A stretch of DNA of 64,000 nt from Harmothoe impar (GCA_947462335.1 OX381717.1:17413166-17477165); one strand, 5' to 3'; shown: positions 10,706 through 20,400, counted from the first letter of the stretch. Numbers and translations are program-made. Notes: generated by a model not told the origin, from the letters alone.

Positions 10706-12360
10706 TCATTCCAAATCTATACCGAGAAATTTGAGAATAATCTCTGTTTTGTCATCCAACTCTTTGAGCGCTCTGGCGGACAGCGTCACCCCCTGCTGTG
10801 TGGGTTTTTTGTCAGGACCTTCGTACTTGCGCACGTGGATGAGGTTCTTACCGCTGTAGTAGCTCACAGCTGCGTACACTTCGCCTTCCTCATCCAGCAC
10901 TGTGAACCAGGGGGTGTGATTAGGTCTTCCTTGCGCGGACGCTGTGTCGCGTATGCGCACCACTGCGCGGATCTCGGCGATGCGCGCTATTAGCTCGCGC
11001 AGCGCGTCGGCGGTGAAGTGCACTGGCTTGCCTCTGGTCAGAGACGCCTCTTTCACCTGGCCGTCTTTTGTGTAGCGCGGCCTACTAGACAGTCTAGCCT
11101 CGTCCTCCCAGATCTCCAGCGTCAAAGTCCCGTCTAAGCAGAACTCTAACCCGAGAGGACGGGTTTTCTCTGCTTCTTCTTGTCCATCTTCTTCTTTTTC
11201 TTGTATTTTTCTCTTCTTAGTAGGCCTTGTTGTTCTGGAGCCCGCCTTAGAACGTTTCAGACCCGCAAGAAGAGTAACACCATCAGCGTGAGCTGAATCA
11301 GCAGCAGAACCAATAACAGGAGCAGCGTCTGCGCTGGTATCCGACGACTCGTTGGAACAGGGCAGCCACACGCCGTCGGTGCTGAGTGTAGCGGTAGAAG
11401 ATGAAGCGCCGCCGCCCTCGTAAGGTGGTGGTGAGGGCAGTCGCCACGGACCGGACGCGCTACCAGTGGAAGTGAGGTCGAAAGTAGTGGAAGAGGGGAG
11501 CCGAAAAAACGTACCGTCCACCCGTAGCCCTTCGGGTTCGCTGTACGCCTCGTCGTCAGCGTCATTCTCTGTCTCACCCTGTTGCTGCTCCTCCTCCTCC
11601 TCCTCCTCCTCTTCTTCTTGCTTTAGAGCATATATGTCTACTACGCGCTGCTGGGGCTGAGTGTCCGAATAGCTGTAAGTCTCAGCGCGAGCGGCGTCGA
11701 TGGCGTTGGTTGATATAGTGGTGTAGAGGTGCTGTGCAACGTGCTGCGGTTCATCAAAATCAGCAACAGTAGTGGGGAGGTAAAAACCCGGTTGCCAGTA
11801 CTGGGCTGTGCCAGGAGAGTTGTCGTCAGTAGTAGTAGCGGCAGTCGCAGCAGCAGGTGCAGCAGCAGCAGCAGCAGGCGCAGCAGTAGCAGGCGCAGCA
11901 GCCTCAGCAGCAGCAGCAGTAGCAGGTGCAGCAGTAGCAGGCGCAGCAGGCTCAGCAGCAGCAGCACCAGCAGCACGAGGATCACCAGCACCAGCAGCAG
12001 CAGCACGAGCAGCAGCAGCAGCAGCAGGCGCAGCAGTAGCAGAGGCAGCTCGCTTAGCAGCAACAACCGTCGCGAGTGTAACAACGTCGCTACCACGACG
12101 ACTTCTACCAGTAGTACCGCTACTACTACCACTACTACTACTACTACTACTATTACTACCGCTACTACTACTACCACTACTACTACTGCTGCGAGCGCTC
12201 GCTACAGCGGGAGGGTGATAAGACCAAGCGGTTGCGGCGGTAGTCTCATCTTCAGTAGCAAGAGGAGACGCTGACGCTAAACGAGCGCTGTTCCACGTAC
12301 TCTCTTGTTCTTGAACTTGCTTAGATCCTTGGACGGCACTAGTTGTTGTCTTTTGCTCAT
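10706..12360 (-). CDS. PC4-like ssDNA-binding/coactivator protein with Ala/Ser-rich N-half
   Basis: One minus-strand frame is open from about 12,432 down to 10,706. The C-terminal part has two PC4-like segments: one around 11,150-10,960 (contains GKPVHFTADALRELIARI), and a clearer one around 10,900-10,706 with YSGKNLIHVRKY followed by GVTLSARALKEL. PC4-type domains bind single-stranded DNA and act in transcription or replication. Upstream are a Lys/Arg-rich stretch (TRPTKKRKIQEK, a likely nuclear signal), a Glu run, a PC/Tyr-rich region and long Ala/Pro and Ser/Gly tracts coded by GCT and AGT repeats. No ATG lies in this frame at the 5' end. The best start (CACCATGAG at 12360, 60 bases after a TATA box) is in another frame that closes at 12277. 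A short intron (possible GTACGT donor near 12304) or a frame lesion must join them, so the exact 5' end is unsettled. Confidence 0.65.
11581..12190. repeat. trinucleotide repeats inside the PC4-like gene
   Basis: CTC/GAG (11588-11612), GCA/TGC (about 11840-12060) and TAC/GTA (about 12110-12190) tracts. In the coding frame they give Glu, Ala and Ser runs. Length changes here could alter the protein without breaking the frame. Confidence 0.8.
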
Positions 12361-12418
12361 GGTGGTGACTGTAGAGAGCAGCAAAAGACTGAGTGAGTGA
12401 ATGGGTGTTTCCAGCCCC

Positions 12419-12426
12419 CTTATATA
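12419..12426 (-). promoter_or_regulatory. TATA box for the PC4-like gene
   Basis: GTATATAAGGGG on the minus strand. It lies about 60 bases upstream of the CACCATG at 12360, leaving a leader of roughly 30 bases. Confidence 0.6.
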
Positions 12427-12442
12427 CGCCTTCTCGCTTCTA

Positions 12443-12815
12443 GAGCTAAGCTACTTACTGCCCTGTTCAGCTGCCGCCGGCTGACCGGCGACCATTCACA
12501 AAGAGAAACAAAAGACATAATACATGACGTTTTCAGCTGGATCCCTTTCCCCCCCTTTTGAGAGATCGACTGACATGAGCTAAGCTACTTACTGCCCTGT
12601 TCAGCAATTCAACGCGCATTAGCTGTATAAAGGATTAAGCGGTTGCTGCCGCTGGCTGACCGGCAGCCATTCACAAAGAGAAACAAAAGACATAATGCAT
12701 GACGTTTTCAGCTGGATCCCTTTCCCCCCTTTTTGAGAGATCGACTGACATGAGCGGGCGGTGTAACGACTGTGCTAATTCAACGCGCATTAGCTGTATA
12801 AAGGATTAAGCGGTC
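12443..12815. promoter_or_regulatory. duplicated central control block
   Basis: A ~100-base module (GCTGACCGGC, CATTCACAAAGAGAAACAAA, GACGTTTTCAGCTGGATCCC) occurs at 12479-12580 and again at 12655-12755. GCTAAGCTACTTACTGCCC occurs at about 12447 and 12580. AACGCGCATTAGC followed by TGTATAAAGG occurs at about 12609 and 12780, giving two plus-strand TATA boxes (12626-12632, 12797-12803). The block sits between the two divergent genes and has no ORF, so it is the likely bidirectional control region. Confidence 0.6.
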
Positions 12816-13300
12816 ATGAGCTTAGAGTGTGTATACAAAAAAAAAACTACAGGAGGCGTGTGGCCTGAAGCAGGACCCCCTAAGACGAGTGTGTCTGTCT
12901 GTGAGTAGAGTCGTGTGCATGTGGTGAGCGACTTAAGTGTAAAACAAAAAAAAAATCACCGCCTCCTGCCGTGGTGAGTAGACCGGCCGGCCGGCGGCCG
13001 GCTAGTTCAATAGGGGTGACAGCTGACTAAGGCTGTGCATGAAAATCCGATTTTCACCTGACCTCTGACGTTTGTTACAATGAATGCCAAAGGGAGAGAA
13101 AGTCGTCCTCAGGTAGGGGGTAGGAGGTAAGGCTATGGATAAGGAAAAAACGACATTTTCAGCTGGCCTCCACAGATGGCGATGACATACTCCTCGTCAT
13201 CTAAGCTCTTAAGAAGCTCTTAAGGAGCGGAGCGGCTGAAAAGCGTCATGTGGACAGGTCGCTAGACAGCTGGGGTGCTGTTGGAAATAGGATTAAACTC
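12816..13300 (+). other. non-coding leader/control region
   Basis: No ORF. It holds a GGCCGGCC-rich palindromic stretch at about 12983-13005, a good donor (CCGTG|GTGAGT near 12972) and A-runs. A spliced leader for the rightward gene is possible but no matching acceptor is certain. Confidence 0.35.
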
Positions 13301-13306
13301 CCTCTG

Positions 13307-13314
13307 TATAAAAG
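13307..13314 (+). promoter_or_regulatory. TATA box for the death-domain gene
   Basis: CTGTATAAAAGCT lies about 155 bases upstream of the ATG at 13462. Transcription would start near 13338 and the leader would include the CCA/CCG repeat. Confidence 0.6.
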
Positions 13315-13351
13315 CTCTGATTTCTGTTGGAAAAAAAACCACAGTAACGTC

Positions 13352-13442
13352 TACTACCACCACCACCACTACCACCACCACCACCACCACCACCACCACC
13401 GCCGCCGCCGCCGCCACCGCTGCCGCCGCCGCCGCCGCCACA
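13352..13442 (+). repeat. (CCA)n(CCG)n in the 5' leader
   Basis: Trinucleotide run just upstream of the death-domain ORF. It is not in frame with that ORF's ATG, so it is probably leader sequence. Confidence 0.8.
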
Positions 13443-13461
13443 GCTGCCAAGACGAGACGAG

Positions 13462-14205
13462 ATGGCGGGTCAAGCTATTCCACTTTCAATCTCGCCTTCA
13501 CCCCCTTGTCCACCTGAAAAATTAATGCGGCTTCACGACGTGAGACGCGCGGTGCAGGCTGATGAGGAGAGTAGAGAGGTAGGACAGCAGCGCTTAGCAT
13601 ATAGCGACGCCTTGCTTCGTCAACTAGGTAAAGAGTTGAGCGGCTCTTGGAGAGTGTTGGGCAGTAGCTTAAAAGTTACCGCCGCCCGTATGGATGCTCT
13701 AGTAGAGCGCAGTGTCAAGACACCGGAGGAGCTGTGTACGGCGATGTTCCGAGCTTGGTGGGTTGAAACCCAGCATCGTCATAGATGGGGAGAGCTCGGC
13801 CGCGTCTTCACCCGCATTAGACGAGTGGAACTGTTGGCTCAGTGGATGACCCTTCTCCACAGGCAGGGGTTGGATTTCGAGAACCCCGACTCGCACGCGA
13901 TGCATAAGCACTTGGGCGCCCTTGGCAGACGCCAAGGTAGCAGGTGGAAAGAGGTGGGGGGTCATTTAAAAATGTCCCCTGAGAAGTTAGATAAGATCGC
14001 TGAAGAATGCGAATACGGAGGAAGTCCCGCTGAGTGGGCCTTCCAAGTGTTGAAAATGTGGCAAGCTGAAGCTGACAGTGCCGGCAGTACACCTTTTGAA
14101 CTCCTTCGAGTGTTGACTGAGGACATGGGAAAGTTTGACCTCGGCATCACGATATTACTTGACTTTATCAAGCAAGAAACAACGACGAGAACAACGGACG
14201 TGTGA
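13462..14205 (+). CDS. tandem death-domain protein
   Basis: An intact 247-residue ORF with a strong start context (GAGATGG). Two death-fold segments are visible, at about residues 50-128 and 147-235. Both show the pattern of a helix 1 Leu motif, then G-x-W-(R/K)-x-(L/V)-G (SGSWRVLGSSLKVT; GSRWKEVGGHLKMS), then an acidic helix 3, then a Trp-ended helix 4/5 (RAWWVE; LKMWQAE). Residues 1-48 are Pro-rich then charged. There is no enzyme domain, signal peptide or membrane segment. Death domains assemble apoptosis, Toll/IL-1 and NF-kB signalling complexes. A protein made only of two death folds on a virus-like element would most simply compete with host adaptors, as tandem-DED viral proteins do; this is inference. 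The stop codon lies at the inner edge of the right TIR. Unlike PolB, this gene is unbroken. Confidence 0.75.
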   Translation: MAGQAIPLSISPSPPCPPEKLMRLHDVRRAVQADEESREVGQQRLAYSDALLRQLGKELSGSWRVLGSSLKVTAARMDALVERSVKTPEELCTAMFRAWWVETQHRHRWGELGRVFTRIRRVELLAQWMTLLHRQGLDFENPDSHAMHKHLGALGRRQGSRWKEVGGHLKMSPEKLDKIAEECEYGGSPAEWAFQVLKMWQAEADSAGSTPFELLRVLTEDMGKFDLGITILLDFIKQETTTRTTDV

Positions 14206-14334
14206 ATTGTTGTGTTTTATTTTCATACATCTTCTTTTATTAGTAAGTGAAAAAAAAAAAAAAAAAAAATTATAACAATTAAGTCGAGTGTCCTCTTAAA
14301 GTGTCACTTCCTCCGGTCGCTGCTGATCTCCTAA

Positions 14335-14400
14335 TTAGGGCATGTGACGTCACTTCTAGTCACGTGACTCATCAGGTCACTTCCGGTCACGTGATCCTAA
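14335..14400 (-). promoter_or_regulatory. inner TF-site cluster, right TIR
   Basis: TGACGTCACTTCTAGTCACG, then CACTTCCGGTCACGTGATCC. This is the inverse of the cluster at 6052-6145, just downstream of the death-domain stop. Confidence 0.6.
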
Positions 14401-14430
14401 AGACCATCACTTCCTAAACAAAAAAATTAA

Positions 14431-14470
14431 GAGACACACTTCTTCCTCTCAAGAGGAAGAAGTGTGTCTC
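14431..14470. repeat. perfect hairpin in right TIR
   Basis: Arms of 19 bases (GAGACACACTTCTTCCTCT and its inverse) with a 2-base loop. The loop sequence is CA here and TG in the left TIR, as expected for inverted copies. Confidence 0.85.
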
Positions 14471-14839
14471 TTGATTAAAATTTAAAAAAAATCTTTTCTT
14501 TCTTTTTTTCTTAAAAGAGACAAACTCCCCTTAGAGTGCCCCCTCCCCCCCCTAGAGTGCCCCCCTCCCCCCTCCCCCCCCACCCACCCCATGCATCCTA
14601 AAAGTGCCCCCCTCCCCCCCCCTCCCCTCCCACTCCCCCCCTTATACACTCTAAAGAACACTTGTACCTAGTTCAATAAGTCACTTCCAGTCGCTAATAA
14701 AAAATAAAATGAAAAAACAAACTTATATTGTTGTGTTTTTTATTGGTTTACAAAAAAAATAAGAGACTCGCCTCCTCCAAAAAAAATATATATAACATTT
14801 TAAAGCGCGTGACCCCTTAAAGACGCTAATCTCTTCATT

Positions 14840-15190
14840 AAGTCGCGTGACGTCACTTCTGGTCACGTGATCAATCAGGTCACTTCCGGTCACGTGATCC
14901 TCAATGAGGTCACATGAGGTCACTTCCGGTTGTCCATTAGGTCATGTGACGTCACTTCCGGTCATGTGACTCATCAGGTCACTTCCGGTCACGTGATCCT
15001 AAATTAGGTCATATGACGTCACTTCTGGTCCCCTAAGTAGGTCATATGACGTCACTTCCGGTCCATAAGTAGGTCATATGACGTCACTTCCGGTCACGTG
15101 ACCAAATGGCGGCCTCTGATTGGCTAAGTAGGTCACGTGACGTCACCACTAATCCCCTAAGTAGGTCACTTCCGGTCACGTGACCAAATG
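14840..15190 (-). promoter_or_regulatory. E-box/ETS/CRE array, right TIR
   Basis: Mirror of 5262-5605: repeated CACTTCCGGTCACGTGA and TATGACGTCACTTCCGGTC. Confidence 0.7.
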
Positions 15191-15270
15191 GAGGCCTCTG
15201 ATTGGCTGCATCTCGATTGAGTAATAAACAGTACTTAAGCATAGTCCCTTCCGATACAATATATACTACT

Positions 15271-15276
15271 GTTGTC
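15271..15276 (+). repeat. Polinton target-site duplication, right (GTTGTC)
   Basis: Identical to 5169-5174 in direct orientation. Confidence 0.85.
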
Positions 15277-15759
15277 CCTTGACCTGATAGGCTTGTCTAG
15301 CTTGTCCACGATCGGCTTGTCTATGATTGGCTTGTCCACGACTGGCTTGTCCAGGATGTCACTCCCTACGGCTTCCAACCGGCCTTGTATGCGGCCACGC
15401 ACCCTGCGCTCCAGCGCCTCCATCCTTTCTCGATGTTATTGTTCTGGGTCAAACTCCTCCAGATAGTCAGCATATTCTACAGTGGTGGGAAACTTATCAT
15501 CTGTATGTAATTCAGCCAGACTGGTCTCTAGTTCCTTCTGAGTGACGGTGGCCATCTCTTCCTTAGAAGCGTTCGGATCATGAGACAAAGGTTTCCTTCT
15601 CGAGGGTAATCTCTTCCAGTTATCTATTGGAGGCTGCTTGCAGTTTTTGCCACGGGGAACAGGATCGTCACTTCTACACCCATAGCTCCAAGCAGAGGCC
15701 ATGTTACTTGCAAGAAAATTAATAATATGAACGACAGTTTGAACAGCACGCCTGCACAT
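15277..15759 (-). pseudogene. gag-like gene remnant, 5' half
   Basis: A minus-strand ORF from 15759 to 15436 has a basic then acidic composition and ends EEFDPEQ. A second frame (15423 to the insertion point) has a short repeat of DKPIVDK units. Together with 4099-5168 it forms one gene interrupted by the Polinton: the target duplication lies exactly between the halves. The frame change near 15430 and those in the other half show decay. Confidence 0.4.
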
Positions 15760-17389
15760 GCAGAGCTGAGAGGAAGCGTCCTAACTAGCTGAGTTAAAAA
15801 AACAACTGTGTCAGTTGGCGCGCTGCAATAGGCAATGACACAGACCCCCCTGGAGAGGGACTAACACAATAATCAAACCCAGCACATATATATATGCCGC
15901 CTGCCAGCAGCAGCGGCTAATACAGGGGCGGACACTTACTTAACAAATATACCCATGTAAATCCTTCATTAGCATAGTCAAAAATGTTTTCCTACCAAAC
16001 ATTTGGGAACGTCTGTAAAACATTTTTTGTTACCTGGGTGAGCATATCAGAAAAAGTTTTTGATTGTTGTAACATGTTCAATCTCCAACACTGATTCCAA
16101 AGGTAGGAATTGTTATGGGACCTGCTTGGGGCGCTGTGTATTGCTGGGCAGGGACCTGTTTTATCAGTTGTTGTGAACAGTATAACATAACATTACATAG
16201 TGTATGTAGACCGTTGGCTGTAAAATATCTATGCCTTGATCCCAAATTCTGAACACATTCTAACATAGCAGAACTCATGTTTATGGCTCAAACCCCTGAC
16301 TTATGTTGTTTTAGGATAGAGGAAGGTCAAATCAGAAAGATCTTGATATGTTTAAACAAGTTCACCCTTTTATCATTTTTATCGTTTTTTACAACAGGGG
16401 GGAGTTTTCTCATGAGCGGGTCGAAATTTTTTCAGTCCCCCCCATGGGAGGACTGGAATTTTTTTTGGTCCCCCCCTCAGGCAAGTTGAAATTGAGTGCA
16501 GCTGACTCATTTAAGTTTTAGTAACGCCAGGCTTTTTTGCTAAAAAGGGTTGCAATTCTCTTGGTCCCCCCCCCCCCCCTCAGGAGGGGTCTAAATTTTT
16601 TCGGTCCCCCCTTTCAAGGGGTCCACCTTTTGTTGGTCCCCCTAAATCCATCAACCCCCCACTAAAACCTACCAATCAGAGTTCACAGTGTTCAGTAGTG
16701 TCTTATGGTCTATATACATGCTATATGAGATACATACCTCCTTCACAATGCTGTCTATATCTGTAGAAGAATCTGCCATTTTGCTGGCTGCCCTGTATAT
16801 AAATTACATAAATATATATATGTATATATATATATGTAGTTATAGAACTGGCCACGTTTAGTGCATCTGCCAAACTAAGCCTCTGCTAAAGCTACATGAT
16901 ATAAAAATTGACTTTGGAGATTTCTGGAGCATGACCCTACAGCGAAGACTATCATACTAATAGATAAAAATAAGGAGGTGCTGCGACCCAGATAAATAAC
17001 CCAGCCTGGGAAGGGACCTCAATGCAACCTGCGATAAGGTCCCTTTTGGCAGATCTTGCCACATATGTTAGAACCTGTGGTAATCTCAGATAGTGGCTTT
17101 ACCAAACTTCTTTTCTCTTTAGAAAACCAACGATGTGCAGTGAAGATATATGTCATAAACTCAAAACCAATTATGGTCATCTCAGGAAACATCATCAGTT
17201 AAACTTTCCCATTTCTTCAATAATTATCTAGATTTTGAAATGTATATCTGTTAAATAGTGAATATTTAAGTGATAATATAGCTGTTCTGTTTTCATATTA
17301 AAATCATAACCATAAGAGATAACTCCTAACCAATATTCATATTGACTTTTGTACTTGTAGTTTATCAATAGAGAATAGATTTCAGGACG
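15760..17389. other. intergenic, C-rich low complexity
   Basis: It contains the right direct-repeat copy (16023-16138), a C-run and TTTTTTCGGTCCCCCC-type low-complexity stretch at 16395-16660, and AT-rich DNA. I see no gene. Confidence 0.4.
16023..16138. repeat. direct repeat, right copy
   Basis: Matches 4145-4260 in the same orientation. Confidence 0.6.
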
Positions 17390-17469
17390 CGACTGCCGTG
17401 TATCGACCTATAACACACGAGTTGCATAGCGACGAGTGTGTTATAGGTCGATACACGCAACTTCGTCCT
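17390..17469. repeat. long perfect hairpin
   Basis: 22-base perfect arms (CGTGTATCGACCTATAACAC plus AC at 17397-17418; inverse at 17436-17457) around a 17-base loop. Weaker pairing extends outward to AGGAC / GTCCT. Confidence 0.85.
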
Positions 17470-17724
17470 AATTTGGCCATTCTAAAGGATATTTACATGG
17501 ACTATATCGAGCAAGGAGGGGGCCATGTTGATTTTGACATCCCACCAACCCTGGTCTCTGATTGGTGGAGCTGAGCTGGGAGCATTCATTATTTCAAATT
17601 GACTAAACCACTTTCCCGCCCAATCTATCCTCAGTGTTAACGTATACTCACGCCGCGCAACTTGCTGTTTTGATAACTAACCACTACCCCAGCCTAACTT
17701 ATAACCAGCGTTTCCCTCCCGTTG

Positions 17725-17825
17725 TACCATGGTCTCTGTGACCAGGCAGCTGGCGCGTTCGACTCACACGCTACATGTCCTGAGTTCGACCCTGGGCCTG
17801 AGGGAAAATGCCCCTTTTTTAAAGT
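17725..17825 (+). repeat. tRNA-derived SINE-like relic
   Basis: CAGCTGGCGCGTTCGACTC resembles an A-box arm, TGAGTTCGACCCTGG resembles a B box, and a T-run follows at 17814. A second similar relic (GTGTGGTACGTAGAGCG, then GTGTTTGAATCACC) lies at 18038-18100. Neither keeps a clean cloverleaf. Confidence 0.4.
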
Positions 17826-19837
17826 GCATATATATATATATGTAAAAAATTGACCCTAGAATTATTTTATCAATAACTTCTACCTTGCTAATAGAATTTT
17901 AATTTTTTTTTAAATTGAGTTTTAAAGAAATTATACAAAAAAATGTCTTTTCTCCTATAACTTATTGAATAATGGCCCGACTGGGCTGAAATCTGCCTAT
18001 GGACTCCTTGTTTTGTCCCCCACTATTACCAGCGCCTTGACAGTGTGGTACGTAGAGCGTCCGGCTTCAAGCCTTGGGGTAGCGTGTTTGAATCACCATG
18101 TAACCTCAGATTTTAAGGGTGACGACATTTCTGAATTGCTCTGGACCACCGGAAATGGGCTAATGTCCCCCAGAAACGTGCTGATATCCACTGGAAACCT
18201 GCTGATATCACTAGATATCAGCACGGGGATATCCCTAAAAAGGCACAATGAGTGGCCCAATCGTATAATAATCAAAGGTGACACAACAAATCCTTGTTCC
18301 TACAATATTAATATGGGTATCTGGTTAAGATGGCCCCAAGGAGAAAACAACCCCATATTGGCATATGACATTTTTACGCCATGATGCATGAATGCAGCTT
18401 TAGTGAGAAACATACCAGTGCTGCAGTCAAGCATCATGCTGACCCTATGGGGTTGAGACACTCTCGTAGGATCGGCATGATGCACCAATGCACCATTGGC
18501 TAGTTACTCGCCGAGGCCGTATCATGATGATCTTCATGCATTTTTTTAGCGACATGCCGTCCTTCAAGAGTTAATGCCTTTGGGTGTAACTGGGAACACC
18601 CTAGAGTAGCTTGGGGAATGGGGGTCGGGGGGGGGGGGTGCATGTCAAACCACTGACACAGCTGACATGCCTCCCAATAGGCGGGGCAGACACTAACGCT
18701 GACCCTGGAGCCATTTAGCCCGCATTTTTGGGTCCAGTCCCATAGTATTCTTAACAATTACCTTTGCATGGGTCTGGGTGGTACACCTGAAATTCTATCA
18801 ATGATATTTGAATAAACCTAATAATGATAGTCATATGATATGTCGTTGGAAAGAGAAAATATCAGCAAATGAGGCGATATGGTCTCAACCTAACGTAGAT
18901 AAATTAGGAATATGTATGATTCTCTCTTTCAAGGAAAATGGTCCACAGCTAAATTTCAGATATCAGAGGTTTAAAATGTAAACAGGTTTTCAAAAATAGG
19001 ATTAAAATGCTGATATCAGCAAGAATTCCTGTTAAATCAGGTGTGACTTAATATATATACCTTGTCTGATAACGTGCTTGTAAATATTCTTCTTCTGAGT
19101 GTAAAAGTGTAAAAGTTCTATCTAGTCTGAAAATGGAGATAATGAACTCCATGCCTGTTTTACGTCTTATAAATCAGACCATCATTAAGGTATCCAGAAA
19201 AGTTTACACAGTGGTTTACTATAAAAGCACAATCCATTATTTTTTATGGCCCCCACCAGAATTACAGTTTTGTGCCCAAATCGAGTCCTTATTTGCATCT
19301 TTTTTTCATTAAAAATCCACTAAGTTCCACAGTTGAAATTATTTAGTTGCCCCAGTAAATGAAAAAAAGGCGTCATGGTCCTCATGATGCTTGAATGCAG
19401 CACTGGCGAGCAACCAGGGCTGCATTCTGCATCATGCAAAGAAATGTCATCTTTTAGCGACCTGCGTCTTTAGAGGGCTAACGTCAAATCGGGGAAAAAA
19501 GTCACAATTTTACATATACAAGGTGTTATTCGAGGGACAGCTCTTTTTGCAACATTTTTGGTTCATAGACTATGATTAAAACAGTAACAAATGTTATGAT
19601 GAGATATTACGCTCTTATAGTCTAGATATACTAGAATAGGATGCACACATACGATTTGACTAAATTATTACAATTTCTCTCTAGTTAACGCCATAAATAC
19701 CCTTTAGGATCACAACCAAGGATATGTCCTCTGAAGGCAACTTATTATATATCATTTTGGTGAAATGATCAGGCTTATATCACACTCGGCTTATATCACT
19801 CATATAGTAAGTACTTGCTAAGTAACACCAACACAAG

Positions 19838-20050
19838 CATGTACCGTAAAACCTCTTGTATAAGCCTAACTCTCGTATAAGCCACACCTAGACTTTGGGG
19901 GGATCCTATAAGCCGCACCAGGTGTCTGATTATGGTGACTTTAAGTACTGTACCATAGCGGCAAAAACTCGCGTATAAGCCGCAACCAGACTCTGGGGCG
20001 ATCCCATAAGCCTCACCAGCGATCTGACTCGCGTACAAGCGGCGGCTAGT
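19838..20050. repeat. TACCGTA-ended repeat with CGTATAAGCC motifs
   Basis: Starts ACCGTAAAACCTCTTGTATA and repeats CTCGCGTATAAGCCGCAACC-like units with GACTCTGGGGCGATCC-like spacers, ending near ACTCGCGTACAAGCGGCGG. It resembles the elements at 38765 and 51511 in its TACCGTA end and ATAAGC motif. Confidence 0.5.
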
Positions 20051-20064
20051 ATGGGAGGTACACT

Positions 20065-20400
20065 GATATTACTAGGCTCCCTATAAACGCCCAACCTCTC
20101 AGTCACTAGTGCTTACCTAGTTAGTCATTTTTTGGCTCCCTATACGACCAACCTAGATTAGTTATTATTGTCAGGTTGGTCACTACTGACCAACCCACCT
20201 TAGTCTTTTTAGTTCCAGGGGAAGCCACTGAGTGGTCATCACAGGTGGCCCCAACTAGTGGTATACAAATACAACACACCAATGATGGACCTAGGTTAGC
20301 CACTACTGACTGACCCCATGGTCATTTTTGAATATAACTTTGCCATTGTGACTAACACTCATATGACCAACCTAGGTTAGTCTGTCCTGAATAACCCTTT
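20065..20400. repeat. dispersed GACCAACCTAGGTTAG-type repeat
   Basis: Repeated TCACTACTGACCAACC / CTAGGTTAGTC blocks. A related block occurs at about 31230-31370. Confidence 0.45.

Larger units (their letters stand above)
5175..15270. mobile_element. compact Polinton/Maverick-type element (10.1 kb)
   Basis: Three things define the element: TIRs of about 1,062 bases starting AGTAGTATATATTG, an exact 6-bp target duplication, and a protein-primed-type family B polymerase. Known Polintons are usually 15-20 kb and carry a retroviral-type integrase, ATPase, cysteine protease and capsid genes. None of these is visible here in any frame. Genes run outward from a central non-coding block at about 12.43-13.3 kb: PC4-like protein then PolB leftward, and the death-domain protein rightward. 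The gene 3' ends abut the TIRs. It is inserted in a gag-like remnant. It may be an internally deleted or satellite form mobilised by integrase in trans, or a separate capsid-less lineage. Confidence 0.85.
14207..15270 (-). repeat. Polinton right TIR
   Basis: Inverted copy of 5175-6236, ending ATATATACTACT. The death-domain stop codon (14203-14205) ends one base before it. Confidence 0.9.

Noticed and set aside
11641..12274. Val/Leu-, Ser- and Ala-rich ORFs of 130-180 codons on both strands
   Set aside because: They are alternative-frame readings of the trinucleotide repeats inside the PC4-like gene.
13250..13525. His/Arg-, Thr/Ala- and Val/Ala-rich ORFs around the CCA/CCG run
   Set aside because: Low-complexity readings of the leader repeat, out of frame with the death-domain ORF.
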